In this document: positions 56,345 through 64,000 of the stretch, piece by piece
How positions within the stretch are numbered: the first letter of the stretch is position 1
Layout: each line of letters opens with the position of its first letter
Assembly: GCF_003026365.1 (NCBI RefSeq)
Contig: NZ_PYOM01000015.1
Location: 79,625-143,624 of the forward strand
Direction: 5' to 3'
From: Photobacterium angustum
Lineage (GTDB): Bacteria; Pseudomonadota; Gammaproteobacteria; Enterobacterales; Vibrionaceae
DNA: 64,000 nucleotides
Program-made: the position numbers and the translations under genes
The notes under the pieces: generated by a model
Seen by the model: the letters and a program-made list of their open reading frames with translations, nothing else
Told to the model about the DNA's origin: nothing
Databases searched by the model: none

Positions 56345-57217
56345 ATGAAAGGGATTATTTTAGCAGGTGGTTCAGGCACTCGTCTTTATCCTATTACTCG
56401 TGGTGTTTCTAAACAGCTATTACCCATTTATGATAAGCCAATGATTTTCTATCCGCTATCTACACTAATGTTAGCGGGAATTAAAGACATTCTTATTATT
56501 ACAACACCTGAGGATAACGATAGTTTTCGACGCTTGTTAGGCGATGGGTCTGATTTTGGCATTAACTTAGAATATGCCATTCAACCGTCTCCAGATGGTC
56601 TAGCGCAAGCGTTTCTAATTGGTGAAGACTTCATTGGTGATGATAGTGTCTGTTTAGTTCTAGGTGATAATATTTTCTATGGGCAGTCGTTCAGTAAAAC
56701 ATTATTAAACGCAGCCTCTCGCGAACATGGTGCTACGGTATTTGGATATCAAGTACATGATCCAGAACGTTTTGGGGTGGTTGAATTTGATATCGAAATG
56801 AAAGCGATTTCTATTGAAGAAAAACCTTCAAAGCCAAAATCAAACTATGCGGTTACGGGGTTGTATTTCTATGATAACCGTGTTGTAGAAATGGCTAAGC
56901 AAGTGAAACCTTCGGCACGTGGTGAACTTGAAATTACCACTTTGAATGAAATGTACCTTAATGATGACTCATTGAATGTTGAGTTATTAGGCCGTGGTTT
57001 TGCTTGGTTAGATACGGGCACGCATGAAAGTCTGCAGCAAGCTTCTTCTTTTGTTGAGACTATTCAAAATGTCCAGGGACTCAAAGTCGCTTGTTTGGAA
57101 GAAATTGCTTGGCGTAATGGTTGGTTAACTTCTCAACAAATACAAGAGTTAGCAAAACCAATGATGAAAAATGAATACGGTCAATATCTGATGCGTATCA
57201 CGTCTGAAAAGAAATAA
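56345..57217 (+). CDS. rfbA: glucose-1-phosphate thymidylyltransferase RfbA
   Basis: This 290-residue nucleotidyltransferase makes dTDP-glucose from dTTP and glucose 1-phosphate. It has [33 protein letters not shown] and LGDNIFYGQ. It starts two bases after the rfbB stop. Length is normal. Confidence 0.96.
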   Translation: MKGIILAGGSGTRLYPITRGVSKQLLPIYDKPMIFYPLSTLMLAGIKDILIITTPEDNDSFRRLLGDGSDFGINLEYAIQPSPDGLAQAFLIGEDFIGDDSVCLVLGDNIFYGQSFSKTLLNAASREHGATVFGYQVHDPERFGVVEFDIEMKAISIEEKPSKPKSNYAVTGLYFYDNRVVEMAKQVKPSARGELEITTLNEMYLNDDSLNVELLGRGFAWLDTGTHESLQQASSFVETIQNVQGLKVACLEEIAWRNGWLTSQQIQELAKPMMKNEYGQYLMRITSEKK

Positions 57218-57230
57218 GAGATTGCACATT

Positions 57231-58118
57231 GTGAAAGTTTTAATTACGGGTAGCAATGGTCAAGTAGGTAGCTGTTTGGTTAGACAGCTACAAAACTGTA
57301 CCCATACTGAAATACTAGCTGTTGATCGAACAGATTTAGATATAACGTCTAAATCAGATGTTTCAAAAATAGTTGATGAATTTAAGCCTAATATTATTAT
57401 TAATGCAGCAGCACATACAGCTGTTGATAAAGCTGAGACAGAAATTGATTTATCGTATGCGATTAATCGTGATGGCCCATTATATTTAGCACAAGCCGCT
57501 GAAAAAATTGGTGCTGCTTTATTGCACATTTCGACTGATTATGTTTTTGCTGGTGATAAAGAAGGTATCTACTCTGAAATCGATGCAGTAAACCCGCAAG
57601 GTGTGTACGGTTCAAGTAAATTAGCTGGTGAAAAAGCAGTTATTGATGCATGTTCACGCGTTATTATTTTACGTACAGCATGGGTATTTGGTGAGGAGGG
57701 GAGTAACTTTGTTAAGACCATGCTTCGATTAGGACTACAGCGAGATGAATTAGGCATTGTAGCAGATCAGTTTGGTGGGCCTACTTATGCGGGGGATATT
57801 GCTGCTGCCTTAATTGACATAGCAGAAGCTATCAATATTCAAGGTGAAGGCTTTGATAGTGCAAAATATGGTATTTATCATTTTTCAGGCTTGCCCCATA
57901 CAAGTTGGTATGGTTTTGCGCAAACGATTTTTGATAAAGCGGAAGAGCAACGTGTAGTTAAAAAAGTACCGTTGTTGAAAGAAATTAAGACATCTGACTA
58001 TCCTACACCGGCTAAACGGCCTGCAAACTCAAAGCTTGACACACAGAAAATAACAGAAACTTTCGGTATTCAAGCCAGTGATTGGCAACGTGCTTTAAAT
58101 AAGCTATCTAATTATTAA
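57231..58118 (+). CDS. rfbD: dTDP-4-dehydrorhamnose reductase RfbD
   Basis: This protein of about 295 residues reduces dTDP-4-keto-L-rhamnose with NADPH. It opens KVLITGSNGQVGSCLVRQL, has STDYVFAGDKEG and the YGSSKLAGE catalytic motif. The start is GTG, which has TAAGAG before it; a TTG three codons earlier is also possible. Last step of dTDP-rhamnose synthesis. Confidence 0.94.
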   Translation: MKVLITGSNGQVGSCLVRQLQNCTHTEILAVDRTDLDITSKSDVSKIVDEFKPNIIINAAAHTAVDKAETEIDLSYAINRDGPLYLAQAAEKIGAALLHISTDYVFAGDKEGIYSEIDAVNPQGVYGSSKLAGEKAVIDACSRVIILRTAWVFGEEGSNFVKTMLRLGLQRDELGIVADQFGGPTYAGDIAAALIDIAEAINIQGEGFDSAKYGIYHFSGLPHTSWYGFAQTIFDKAEEQRVVKKVPLLKEIKTSDYPTPAKRPANSKLDTQKITETFGIQASDWQRALNKLSNY

Positions 58119-58140
58119 TACCTATTCGAGAATAAATAAA

Positions 58141-58677
58141 ATGAAAGTAATAGAAACGGACATTCCTGATGTGAAAATTATTGAGCCGACCGTTTTTGGC
58201 GATGAGCGTGGTTTTTTCATGGAAACCTGGAATCAAAAAAAATTTGAAGAGTTGGTCACAGGTAAACCTACACAATTTGTTCAGGATAATCACTCTAAGT
58301 CCAAAAAAGGAACTTTACGCGGTCTGCATTATCAAACAGAAAATACACAAGGAAAATTAGTTCGTGTTGTTTCAGGTGAAGTGTATGACGTAGCAGTTGA
58401 TATTCGTAAAGAATCACCAACATTTGGTAAATGGGTTGGCGTTTATTTATCATCTGAAAATAAACGACAACTATGGATACCGGAAGGTTTCGCTCATGGT
58501 TTCTATGTAACAAGTAATGAAGCTGAATTTGTGTATAAGTGCACTGATTTTTATAACCCAAATGCTGAAGTGTCGATTTTATGGAATGATAACGATATAT
58601 CTATAAATTGGCCTTTTGATACCATACCTGTTTTATCTCAGAAAGATAAGTTAGGGATTAAGTTAATAAAACTATGA
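58141..58677 (+). CDS. rfbC: dTDP-4-dehydrorhamnose 3,5-epimerase RfbC
   Basis: This 178-residue cupin epimerase converts the 4-keto-6-deoxyglucose intermediate. It has EPTVFGDERGFFMETW, QDNHSKSKKGTLRGLHYQ and LWIPEGFAHGFY with catalytic His and Tyr. It completes the rfbBADC set. The last four bases overlap the Wzx start. Confidence 0.96.
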   Translation: MKVIETDIPDVKIIEPTVFGDERGFFMETWNQKKFEELVTGKPTQFVQDNHSKSKKGTLRGLHYQTENTQGKLVRVVSGEVYDVAVDIRKESPTFGKWVGVYLSSENKRQLWIPEGFAHGFYVTSNEAEFVYKCTDFYNPNAEVSILWNDNDISINWPFDTIPVLSQKDKLGIKLIKL

Positions 58678-59879
58678 ATAATATAGTTTATATAACGGTT
58701 TCACGATTAATACCACAATTAATGTCCTTCATATCCGTTTTAGTTGTTACTCAATATTATACAGTTACGGAATATGGATACTATTCTATAGGTTTTGGCC
58801 TTTTAGGATTTCTTAGTTTATTTTCAACACTTGGTTTTAATGACTATTTACTTTCAAATAAATTAAAAGCAAATAATAAGAATGTAATTGTAAAATCATT
58901 AATTGTTTATAAAGTATTTTCGTATGCTTTATCAATTATTGCGCTTTTTTTTATACTTGGTAATTATGATGAAAATATATACCTTATTATTTTCTCAATA
59001 TGCATATTTGAAAATCTATCTAGAAGGTTAGAAGAAGTATTCTTTTTTTACTTTCAAATTAATGAGAAATATAATATTTATACCTATAGGCGGTTATTAA
59101 TATCGCTTATTAATACAATAAGTAAAATAGCATCTGTTGTCATATTTAAACTTAATATTAAATATTTCGCATTGTATAATTCACTGATTTTGTTATTGTT
59201 GTTGTTGTTTTTTTACAGAGATATATTGTTTTCATTATTTAAGTTAAAGATAAGGCATTTTAATTTTTTTATAAATTTATTAAAAGCTGACCATAGGAAA
59301 ATAATATCTTTCTTAGTAATTTCACTATCGTTTTATATTTATTTTTCCAGCGACCTTTTCCTATTGACCCTGATCTCTGATAGCAGAAATGTCGCTGTTT
59401 ATAATCTTGGTTTATCTTTTATGGGAGCAGCGCTTGTACCTGCAGGTGCTTTATGGAGTCTTCTGATAGTTAAATCTAGAGATTTAAAATTTAATAAATA
59501 CTTTTTAATAACAGCAGTATCATCGATTTTGCTATCTGTATTTTGTTATTTATTTGTATATATATACGTAACTTACCTAAATGATAAATATATAGATCTT
59601 CTTAAAGTGTTCTTATTTCTCACATTGTTTATGCCTTTTAGGTATGTGAATGTTATTTATGAGCTTTATTTTACGAAGAACGATAAAATTAAAGTAATAA
59701 CAGTTGTGAGAGTAACTGCAGCGGTTTTAAATTTATCCTTTAATCTTATATTAATACCTAAATATAATGCTCTAGGTGCTGCATTTTCTACAATGCTAGT
59801 TGAAGTTATTATCTTTATTATTTATGCCTGTTTGAAAGTGAGAAAAAATGAAAGTTACAATAATAACTGTTTGCTATAA
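58674..59879 (+). CDS. wzx: oligosaccharide flippase Wzx
   Basis: This 401-residue protein is almost wholly hydrophobic with about 12 transmembrane helices and matches the MATE/MOP-type flippase family (ALGAAFSTMLVEVIIFIIYA near the end). It should move the lipid-linked repeat unit across the inner membrane. It begins in a four-base overlap with rfbC. From here the base composition becomes clearly more AT-rich than in the preceding genes, which marks the serotype-specific part. Confidence 0.85.
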   Translation: MNNIVYITVSRLIPQLMSFISVLVVTQYYTVTEYGYYSIGFGLLGFLSLFSTLGFNDYLLSNKLKANNKNVIVKSLIVYKVFSYALSIIALFFILGNYDENIYLIIFSICIFENLSRRLEEVFFFYFQINEKYNIYTYRRLLISLINTISKIASVVIFKLNIKYFALYNSLILLLLLLFFYRDILFSLFKLKIRHFNFFINLLKADHRKIISFLVISLSFYIYFSSDLFLLTLISDSRNVAVYNLGLSFMGAALVPAGALWSLLIVKSRDLKFNKYFLITAVSSILLSVFCYLFVYIYVTYLNDKYIDLLKVFLFLTLFMPFRYVNVIYELYFTKNDKIKVITVVRVTAAVLNLSFNLILIPKYNALGAAFSTMLVEVIIFIIYACLKVRKNESYNNNCLL

Positions 59880-60543
59880 TTCAGAAAAAACAATTAATCG
59901 AACAATTAAAAGTGTTTTAGCGCAAACTTATAAAGATATTGAATATTTAATTATTGATGGTGGCTCAAAAGATAAAACATTAGACATTATAAGACAACAC
60001 CCTGAAATTAAATATATATCAGAAAAAGATAAAGGCATATATAATGCTATGAACAAAGGACTTCATCTTGCATCTGGTGATATTGTTGCTTTTTTAAACT
60101 CTGATGACTACTATCAAGATAATAAGGTTATAGATAAAGTCGTTAGCTCATTTAATAATAGTCATAATTTTGTATTTGGTGATATAAAAGTTATTGATGA
60201 TGAAAGAAGTTATCTTCGTAAAGCAAACTTAGAGAAAATAAAATTCGGTATGACAATAAATCACCCTGCTTTGTTCATATCTTCTAATTTAATTGAAAAT
60301 ATTACTTTCGATGAGAGTCTAAAAATAGCTGCCGATTATGATTTTGTTTTAACAGTACTTAATAAAAAAATTAATTATAAATATTTAAATGAGTGTTTGG
60401 TTGTTATGGATGGAATGGGGGTAAGTAATTTACAAAAAGATTTAGGTGAAATAGAAGAAAAAGCAGTAAGAAAAAAACATACAAACTTAATCTTATATTA
60501 TTTCGTTACTTTTTATAAATTTATAAGTAAGGCTTTGAAATAA
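59848..60543 (+). CDS. family 2 glycosyltransferase
   Basis: This 231-residue GT-A enzyme starts MKVTIITVCYNSEKTINRTI and contains IIDGGSKDKTLDII and FLNSDDYYQD with the DxD-like metal site. The acceptor and sugar are unknown; it adds one sugar of the repeat unit. It overlaps the Wzx end by 32 bases. Confidence 0.85.
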   Translation: MKVTIITVCYNSEKTINRTIKSVLAQTYKDIEYLIIDGGSKDKTLDIIRQHPEIKYISEKDKGIYNAMNKGLHLASGDIVAFLNSDDYYQDNKVIDKVVSSFNNSHNFVFGDIKVIDDERSYLRKANLEKIKFGMTINHPALFISSNLIENITFDESLKIAADYDFVLTVLNKKINYKYLNECLVVMDGMGVSNLQKDLGEIEEKAVRKKHTNLILYYFVTFYKFISKALK

Positions 60544-61637
60544 TGAATATATTATTTGTATCTCTGCAAGAAGTATTTGGTGGTGGTGAAGTATACCTGA
60601 CGCAATTAAAAAAGGCTCTAGATGAAAATTATAGTGCTAATGTCTTTTTGTATAGTCCAGAAAATAAGCGGCTTTTTGATTTTTTTAGTCAAGAAAAAAT
60701 TTATATAGGACAGTCAAGAAAAAGAAAATTTGTGTCATTTTCAAATTTATATTCATATTTGAAAGCATCATTAGAAATAAAAAAAATAATAAAAAAAAAT
60801 GAAATAGATTGTGTTGTATTTAATGCAAAGGAATCTATATATTTAAATTCTCTTCTTTTTGGTATTGATATATACAAAATTGGTGTGCTGCATACCATAA
60901 TAGAAAATAGTAGATTGAAAACAAAGTTGTTTAAAAAATCTATTTCGAAGTTAGATGTTTTAGTAAATGTTTCAGAATATATAAATAACAAAGTACGTGA
61001 TTTGGTTGGTCATAGTCTTGAAAAAAAATTAGTAGTTATTGAAAATGGTGTCGAGTTTAAACCACTAGTTAAAAAAGAAATAGACTATACTCGAAACGTA
61101 AATATATTGTCCGTTTCACGACTTCAAGAGGGGAAAGGACAAGAGGATCTTATATATGCATTAAGCTTATTACCAGAAGAATTAAAGTTTAGATGCAATA
61201 TAACATTCTTAGGTGAAGGAGAAAATGAAACTAAATTAAAAAGTTTAGTAAATGATCTAAAATTAGATTCTCTTGTCCTTTTTGAAGGTTTTAGTAATCC
61301 AGAACTTTATTTTCCACGAAGTGATCTTTTTATATTTACAAGTCGTCTTGATGAGTCATTTGGTTTGTCTGTAGCTGAGGCTATGATGAATAACGTACCA
61401 GTTGTCTCGTCTGATGTTGGAGCCATTCCATCCTTATTAGATGACGGCAAATGCGGATATTTATACTCTTCTGGTAATGTAATTGAATTAGCAAAATTAA
61501 TAGAAAATTTTTTTCATTATAGAGAAGATTTTGAAACTAAAGCATCCCTTGCCTATGAAAGAGCTAATACAGAATACTTATTAAAAAAAAATATGGAAAA
61601 AGTAACTGAAGTGATTTTAAAGGGTAAGCAATGCTAA
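60543..61637 (+). CDS. family 4 glycosyltransferase
   Basis: This 364-residue GT-B enzyme has an N-terminal VFGGGEVYLTQLKKAL acceptor part and a C-terminal GT4 part with SVSRLQEGKGQEDLIYAL and ESFGLSVAEAMMNNVPVVSS (EX7E-type). It likely adds a sugar of the repeat unit; the linkage is unknown. Its start overlaps the previous stop by one base. Confidence 0.88.
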   Translation: MNILFVSLQEVFGGGEVYLTQLKKALDENYSANVFLYSPENKRLFDFFSQEKIYIGQSRKRKFVSFSNLYSYLKASLEIKKIIKKNEIDCVVFNAKESIYLNSLLFGIDIYKIGVLHTIIENSRLKTKLFKKSISKLDVLVNVSEYINNKVRDLVGHSLEKKLVVIENGVEFKPLVKKEIDYTRNVNILSVSRLQEGKGQEDLIYALSLLPEELKFRCNITFLGEGENETKLKSLVNDLKLDSLVLFEGFSNPELYFPRSDLFIFTSRLDESFGLSVAEAMMNNVPVVSSDVGAIPSLLDDGKCGYLYSSGNVIELAKLIENFFHYREDFETKASLAYERANTEYLLKKNMEKVTEVILKGKQC

Positions 61638-62812
61638 AGTTAATTATATTTTTTATTTTTACGTTATCAAGCTTTAGGCCATTTGACTTAAATATTACTT
61701 TATTATTAACTGTTATTATTAGTTTGCTATTAGTTGATAAGCTGAAATTTAATAGAAGTTTATTTATCTTTTGGTTGTTTTTTTCTGCGTATACACTGAT
61801 GTATACCATGCTTAGAGGCTGGACTTTTGATGCTAATCATATTGTAATGATAGTTGCACCGTTTATGGTCTTTACACTTTTATATACATTGATTGAGTGT
61901 TCTGATTATAAACAAATTGCTAAATATATATTATCGCTTTCATTTTTAGTTTCATTGTTTGCAATATATCAAGAGCTTACTTATATATTCTTACCTTACT
62001 TATACATAGATATTCACTCATTACCTGGATTTATTGGCGGTACTGATAAAAGTAATTTATTTAACGTCAACTTTATTAGAGTCTATGGGTTCTCAACTGA
62101 GCCTGCACACTTTGCATTTTTGATATTTCCTGCTTTGCTAATGTGCTTTGAAACTATTTTGTTTAAAAAGAATAATATAGCAGTTTCAAAATTTGAGTTT
62201 CTTGTAATATTCTCTGCATTTATTTTGACTTTTTCAACTGTTGCTTACCTTTGTTTGTTCTTATATTTGTCTTTTAAATTAATGCAAGATTTTAATTTTA
62301 AAGGTAAGATACTTCTTTTATTATTTTTCGTAGTGTTGATTTATATAGGTTATAGTAATGATGCAGTGTATAGTAAAATAACAAGGCTTATCTACTCTAC
62401 TAATTTATACGATTCCAGTGGTACGGTGTATGCTATCCTTTCTTCAATTAAATTAGCATTATTTAGTATAAAAGAAAATTTATTATTATTTGGTGTTGGT
62501 ATCAACAATTATAGAAACCTTTATGATGATTTTTATATCAATCCTATTGAAGTGATTAATAGGGTTGATGGTGCATCTATGTATTTAAGAATGGTTGTTG
62601 AACTTGGTTTGTTTCTTTCGAGTATTTTCATTACTTACTTTGTTTATCTCATATATAAAGGTCGACATAATTTTTACACATCTGTTTTTGGTTTTGCACT
62701 GATTTGTTATTGTATAAGAACAGGTAATTACGCTTCACCTCTTTTCTTAACTTATCTTGCTTTTTTTTGTTTATCATTAAAGAATAGGGATATGAATGTT
62801 ATCACACGGTAA
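61631..62812 (+). CDS. wzy: polysaccharide repeat-unit polymerase Wzy
   Basis: This 393-residue membrane protein has about ten hydrophobic segments and a larger hydrophilic loop (LLLFGVGINNYRNLYDDFY). The layout is that of Wzy O-antigen/capsule polymerases, which join repeat units in the periplasm. Sequence is poorly conserved in this family, so the call rests on topology and place between transferases. Confidence 0.8.
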   Translation: MLKLIIFFIFTLSSFRPFDLNITLLLTVIISLLLVDKLKFNRSLFIFWLFFSAYTLMYTMLRGWTFDANHIVMIVAPFMVFTLLYTLIECSDYKQIAKYILSLSFLVSLFAIYQELTYIFLPYLYIDIHSLPGFIGGTDKSNLFNVNFIRVYGFSTEPAHFAFLIFPALLMCFETILFKKNNIAVSKFEFLVIFSAFILTFSTVAYLCLFLYLSFKLMQDFNFKGKILLLLFFVVLIYIGYSNDAVYSKITRLIYSTNLYDSSGTVYAILSSIKLALFSIKENLLLFGVGINNYRNLYDDFYINPIEVINRVDGASMYLRMVVELGLFLSSIFITYFVYLIYKGRHNFYTSVFGFALICYCIRTGNYASPLFLTYLAFFCLSLKNRDMNVITR

Positions 62813-63698
62813 ATTAGTTACAGCGCTACAGTTTTTCACACCTATCTTTCAAGATTATTGGCATATTATATATCCTGTTAATAAAAACACTGACGGTTTT
62901 AATTATTATTTAGACAATAGTAAAAAAGCTACGACTTATAAGGGTGAGTTTAACTCTGAAGGTATTTATTTATTTTTTGGTTATGATGGAAAATATCATG
63001 AACATGCATTAGAATCTGCACAATATGGTTTGGCTTGTTGGGAAGCTTATCATCAATCGAAAAATAATAGTTGGAAGATAAAAGCATTAAAACAATGTGA
63101 TTGGTTGGTATCAAACCAATCTCGATCTGGTGCTTGGTTTATAGAACATAAAAATAGTAAATATGAAACGCTACCTTCTCCATGGTCATCGGCATTGGCA
63201 CAAGGTTTTGCAATATCATCGCTTGTCCGAGCTTATAAATACACAAAGAATGATAATTATTTGCAGTCGGCAAGAATTGCTTTTAATTATATGAATACTG
63301 ACATAGCAGAAGGTGGTTTAAAAAGGTTCATTGATTCTGGGGGATATATATATGAAGAATATCCTACAGAAAGTCTTAATGGTGTATTAAATGGATATAT
63401 TTTTGTTTTATTTTCTATTATGGATTTAGCTTCTGTAGATGAAAGCTACGAGCTTGTTCTTCAAGATAATATAAAAAATTTAAGAACAATACTCCCTCTT
63501 TTTGATGCTGGTTTTTGGAGTTATTATTCTCTTGATGGAAATATTTCTAGCGGTTTTTATCATAGATTAGTTATTCGTCAATTAGAAGCTCTCATTGTTG
63601 CTGGCTATGACTTTAGTACTGAAGTTAAAATTATGAATAAGCAGTTAAGAACACCTACATATGTGTGTAAGGCTTTTCTTAAAAAGGTTTTAAAATGA
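62796..63698 (+). CDS. D-glucuronyl C5-epimerase-like protein
   Basis: This 300-residue protein has no signal peptide. Its middle and end resemble the C-terminal catalytic domain of heparan/heparosan glucuronyl C5-epimerases: FGYDGKYHEHALESAQYG, SPWSSALAQGFAISSLVRAY, GGYIYEEYP and LNGVLNGYIFVLFSI. These enzymes turn D-glucuronate into L-iduronate within a polymer. If right, the polymer would contain hexuronate, which other genes here do not yet show. It overlaps the Wzy gene by 17 bases and the next start by three. Confidence 0.65.
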   Translation: MLSHGKLVTALQFFTPIFQDYWHIIYPVNKNTDGFNYYLDNSKKATTYKGEFNSEGIYLFFGYDGKYHEHALESAQYGLACWEAYHQSKNNSWKIKALKQCDWLVSNQSRSGAWFIEHKNSKYETLPSPWSSALAQGFAISSLVRAYKYTKNDNYLQSARIAFNYMNTDIAEGGLKRFIDSGGYIYEEYPTESLNGVLNGYIFVLFSIMDLASVDESYELVLQDNIKNLRTILPLFDAGFWSYYSLDGNISSGFYHRLVIRQLEALIVAGYDFSTEVKIMNKQLRTPTYVCKAFLKKVLK

Positions 63699-64000
63699 AG
63701 TTTTTGATTTATTCTCCAGAGTTCGGTCCAAGTAAAGGTGGAATTCAGACTTGGGCATATTATATTAAAAAATTACTAGTTGAAAATAATTGTGGGGTTG
63801 AGGTTTTTTCTTTTAGAGAAGATGGATTAAAAAAAACAATTAAGGGTTTTTTCCAAAAATCTAATGCGATAATAATAATGACATGGAAAGTATCATTATT
63901 ATGCTTCCCTTCACTTTTTTTTAATTTTATTAAGGGTAAGAAAAGCTTCTGTTTTGTTCATGGAAATGAAATATTAAATCTAAATCTTATTGAAATATAC
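63695..64000 (+). CDS. family 4 glycosyltransferase, N-terminal part only
   Basis: The first 102 codons lie in the window. It opens MKFLIYSPEFGPSKGGIQTW, the usual glycine-rich start of GT4 acceptor domains, and contains SFCFVHGNEIL. The gene runs off the right edge. It overlaps the stop of the epimerase-like gene by four bases (ATGA). Confidence 0.75.
   Translation, partial: MKFLIYSPEFGPSKGGIQTWAYYIKKLLVENNCGVEVFSFREDGLKKTIKGFFQKSNAIIIMTWKVSLLCFPSLFFNFIKGKKSFCFVHGNEILNLNLIEIY

Overview
The window reads as a chromosomal segment of a marine gammaproteobacterium of the Vibrionaceae, most likely Photobacterium. Grounds: a long-form FadR (283 residues, as in Vibrio) divergent from nhaB, a periplasmic class II cAMP phosphodiesterase (CpdP type), a ToxR/ToxS-style membrane regulator pair, a gfcABCD (yjbEFGH) set divergent from wza-wzb-wzc with an RfaH ops site, and AT-rich base composition throughout. 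The assignment is inference from gene content.

Layout. 1-4.1 kb: end of an LplT/Aas-like transporter with its TetR-type regulator, a TM2 membrane protein, a Tim44-like protein, a small TIGR02647-type protein and two cysteine-cluster proteins (YkgJ and YcgN families). About 4.14-17.2 kb: a genomic island inserted directly behind ycgN. It holds an HNH-like protein, a membrane-anchored coiled-coil protein, a four-gene block of tyrosine recombinases plus a coiled-coil protein that matches gamma-mobile-trio (GMT) islands, and a tightly coupled three-gene operon: an SMC/RecN-like ATPase, a soluble histidine kinase and a response regulator fused to an APH-like kinase fold. I know no named system with this makeup and regard it as a candidate two-component-type anti-phage system. 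A 24-bp repeat occurs at the left edge (4126) and just before the integrase (6622). The right edge carries an 11-bp direct copy that is the first arm of a hairpin. Joining the two edges would rebuild a complete terminator for ycgN, so the island probably entered that terminator.

17.4-45 kb: core chromosome. It includes cpdP, ypfJ, dusC, an SEC-C protein with a Nudix hydrolase, dsbB, nhaB/fadR, a ToxR/ToxS-like pair followed by an outer-membrane barrel, the stress operon yeaG-yeaH-ycgB, yeaD, gapA, msrB, yeaC, a GST, ansA, sppA, and fadH with a convincing FadR operator upstream.

45-64 kb: cell envelope and polysaccharide. ompA has a perfect CRP site upstream. The gfcABCD operon runs leftward with an attenuator after gfcA. 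The capsule/exopolysaccharide operon runs rightward from an RfaH ops/JUMPstart leader: wza, wzb, wzc, the dTDP-rhamnose genes rfbBADC, then a very AT-rich serotype-specific section with Wzx, three glycosyltransferases (the last cut by the window end), Wzy and a glucuronyl C5-epimerase-like protein. The four rfb products make dTDP-L-rhamnose. The transferases build the repeat unit, Wzx and Wzy flip and polymerise it, and Wza/Wzb/Wzc export it.

No rRNA, tRNA, CRISPR array or insertion sequence was recognised by reading.
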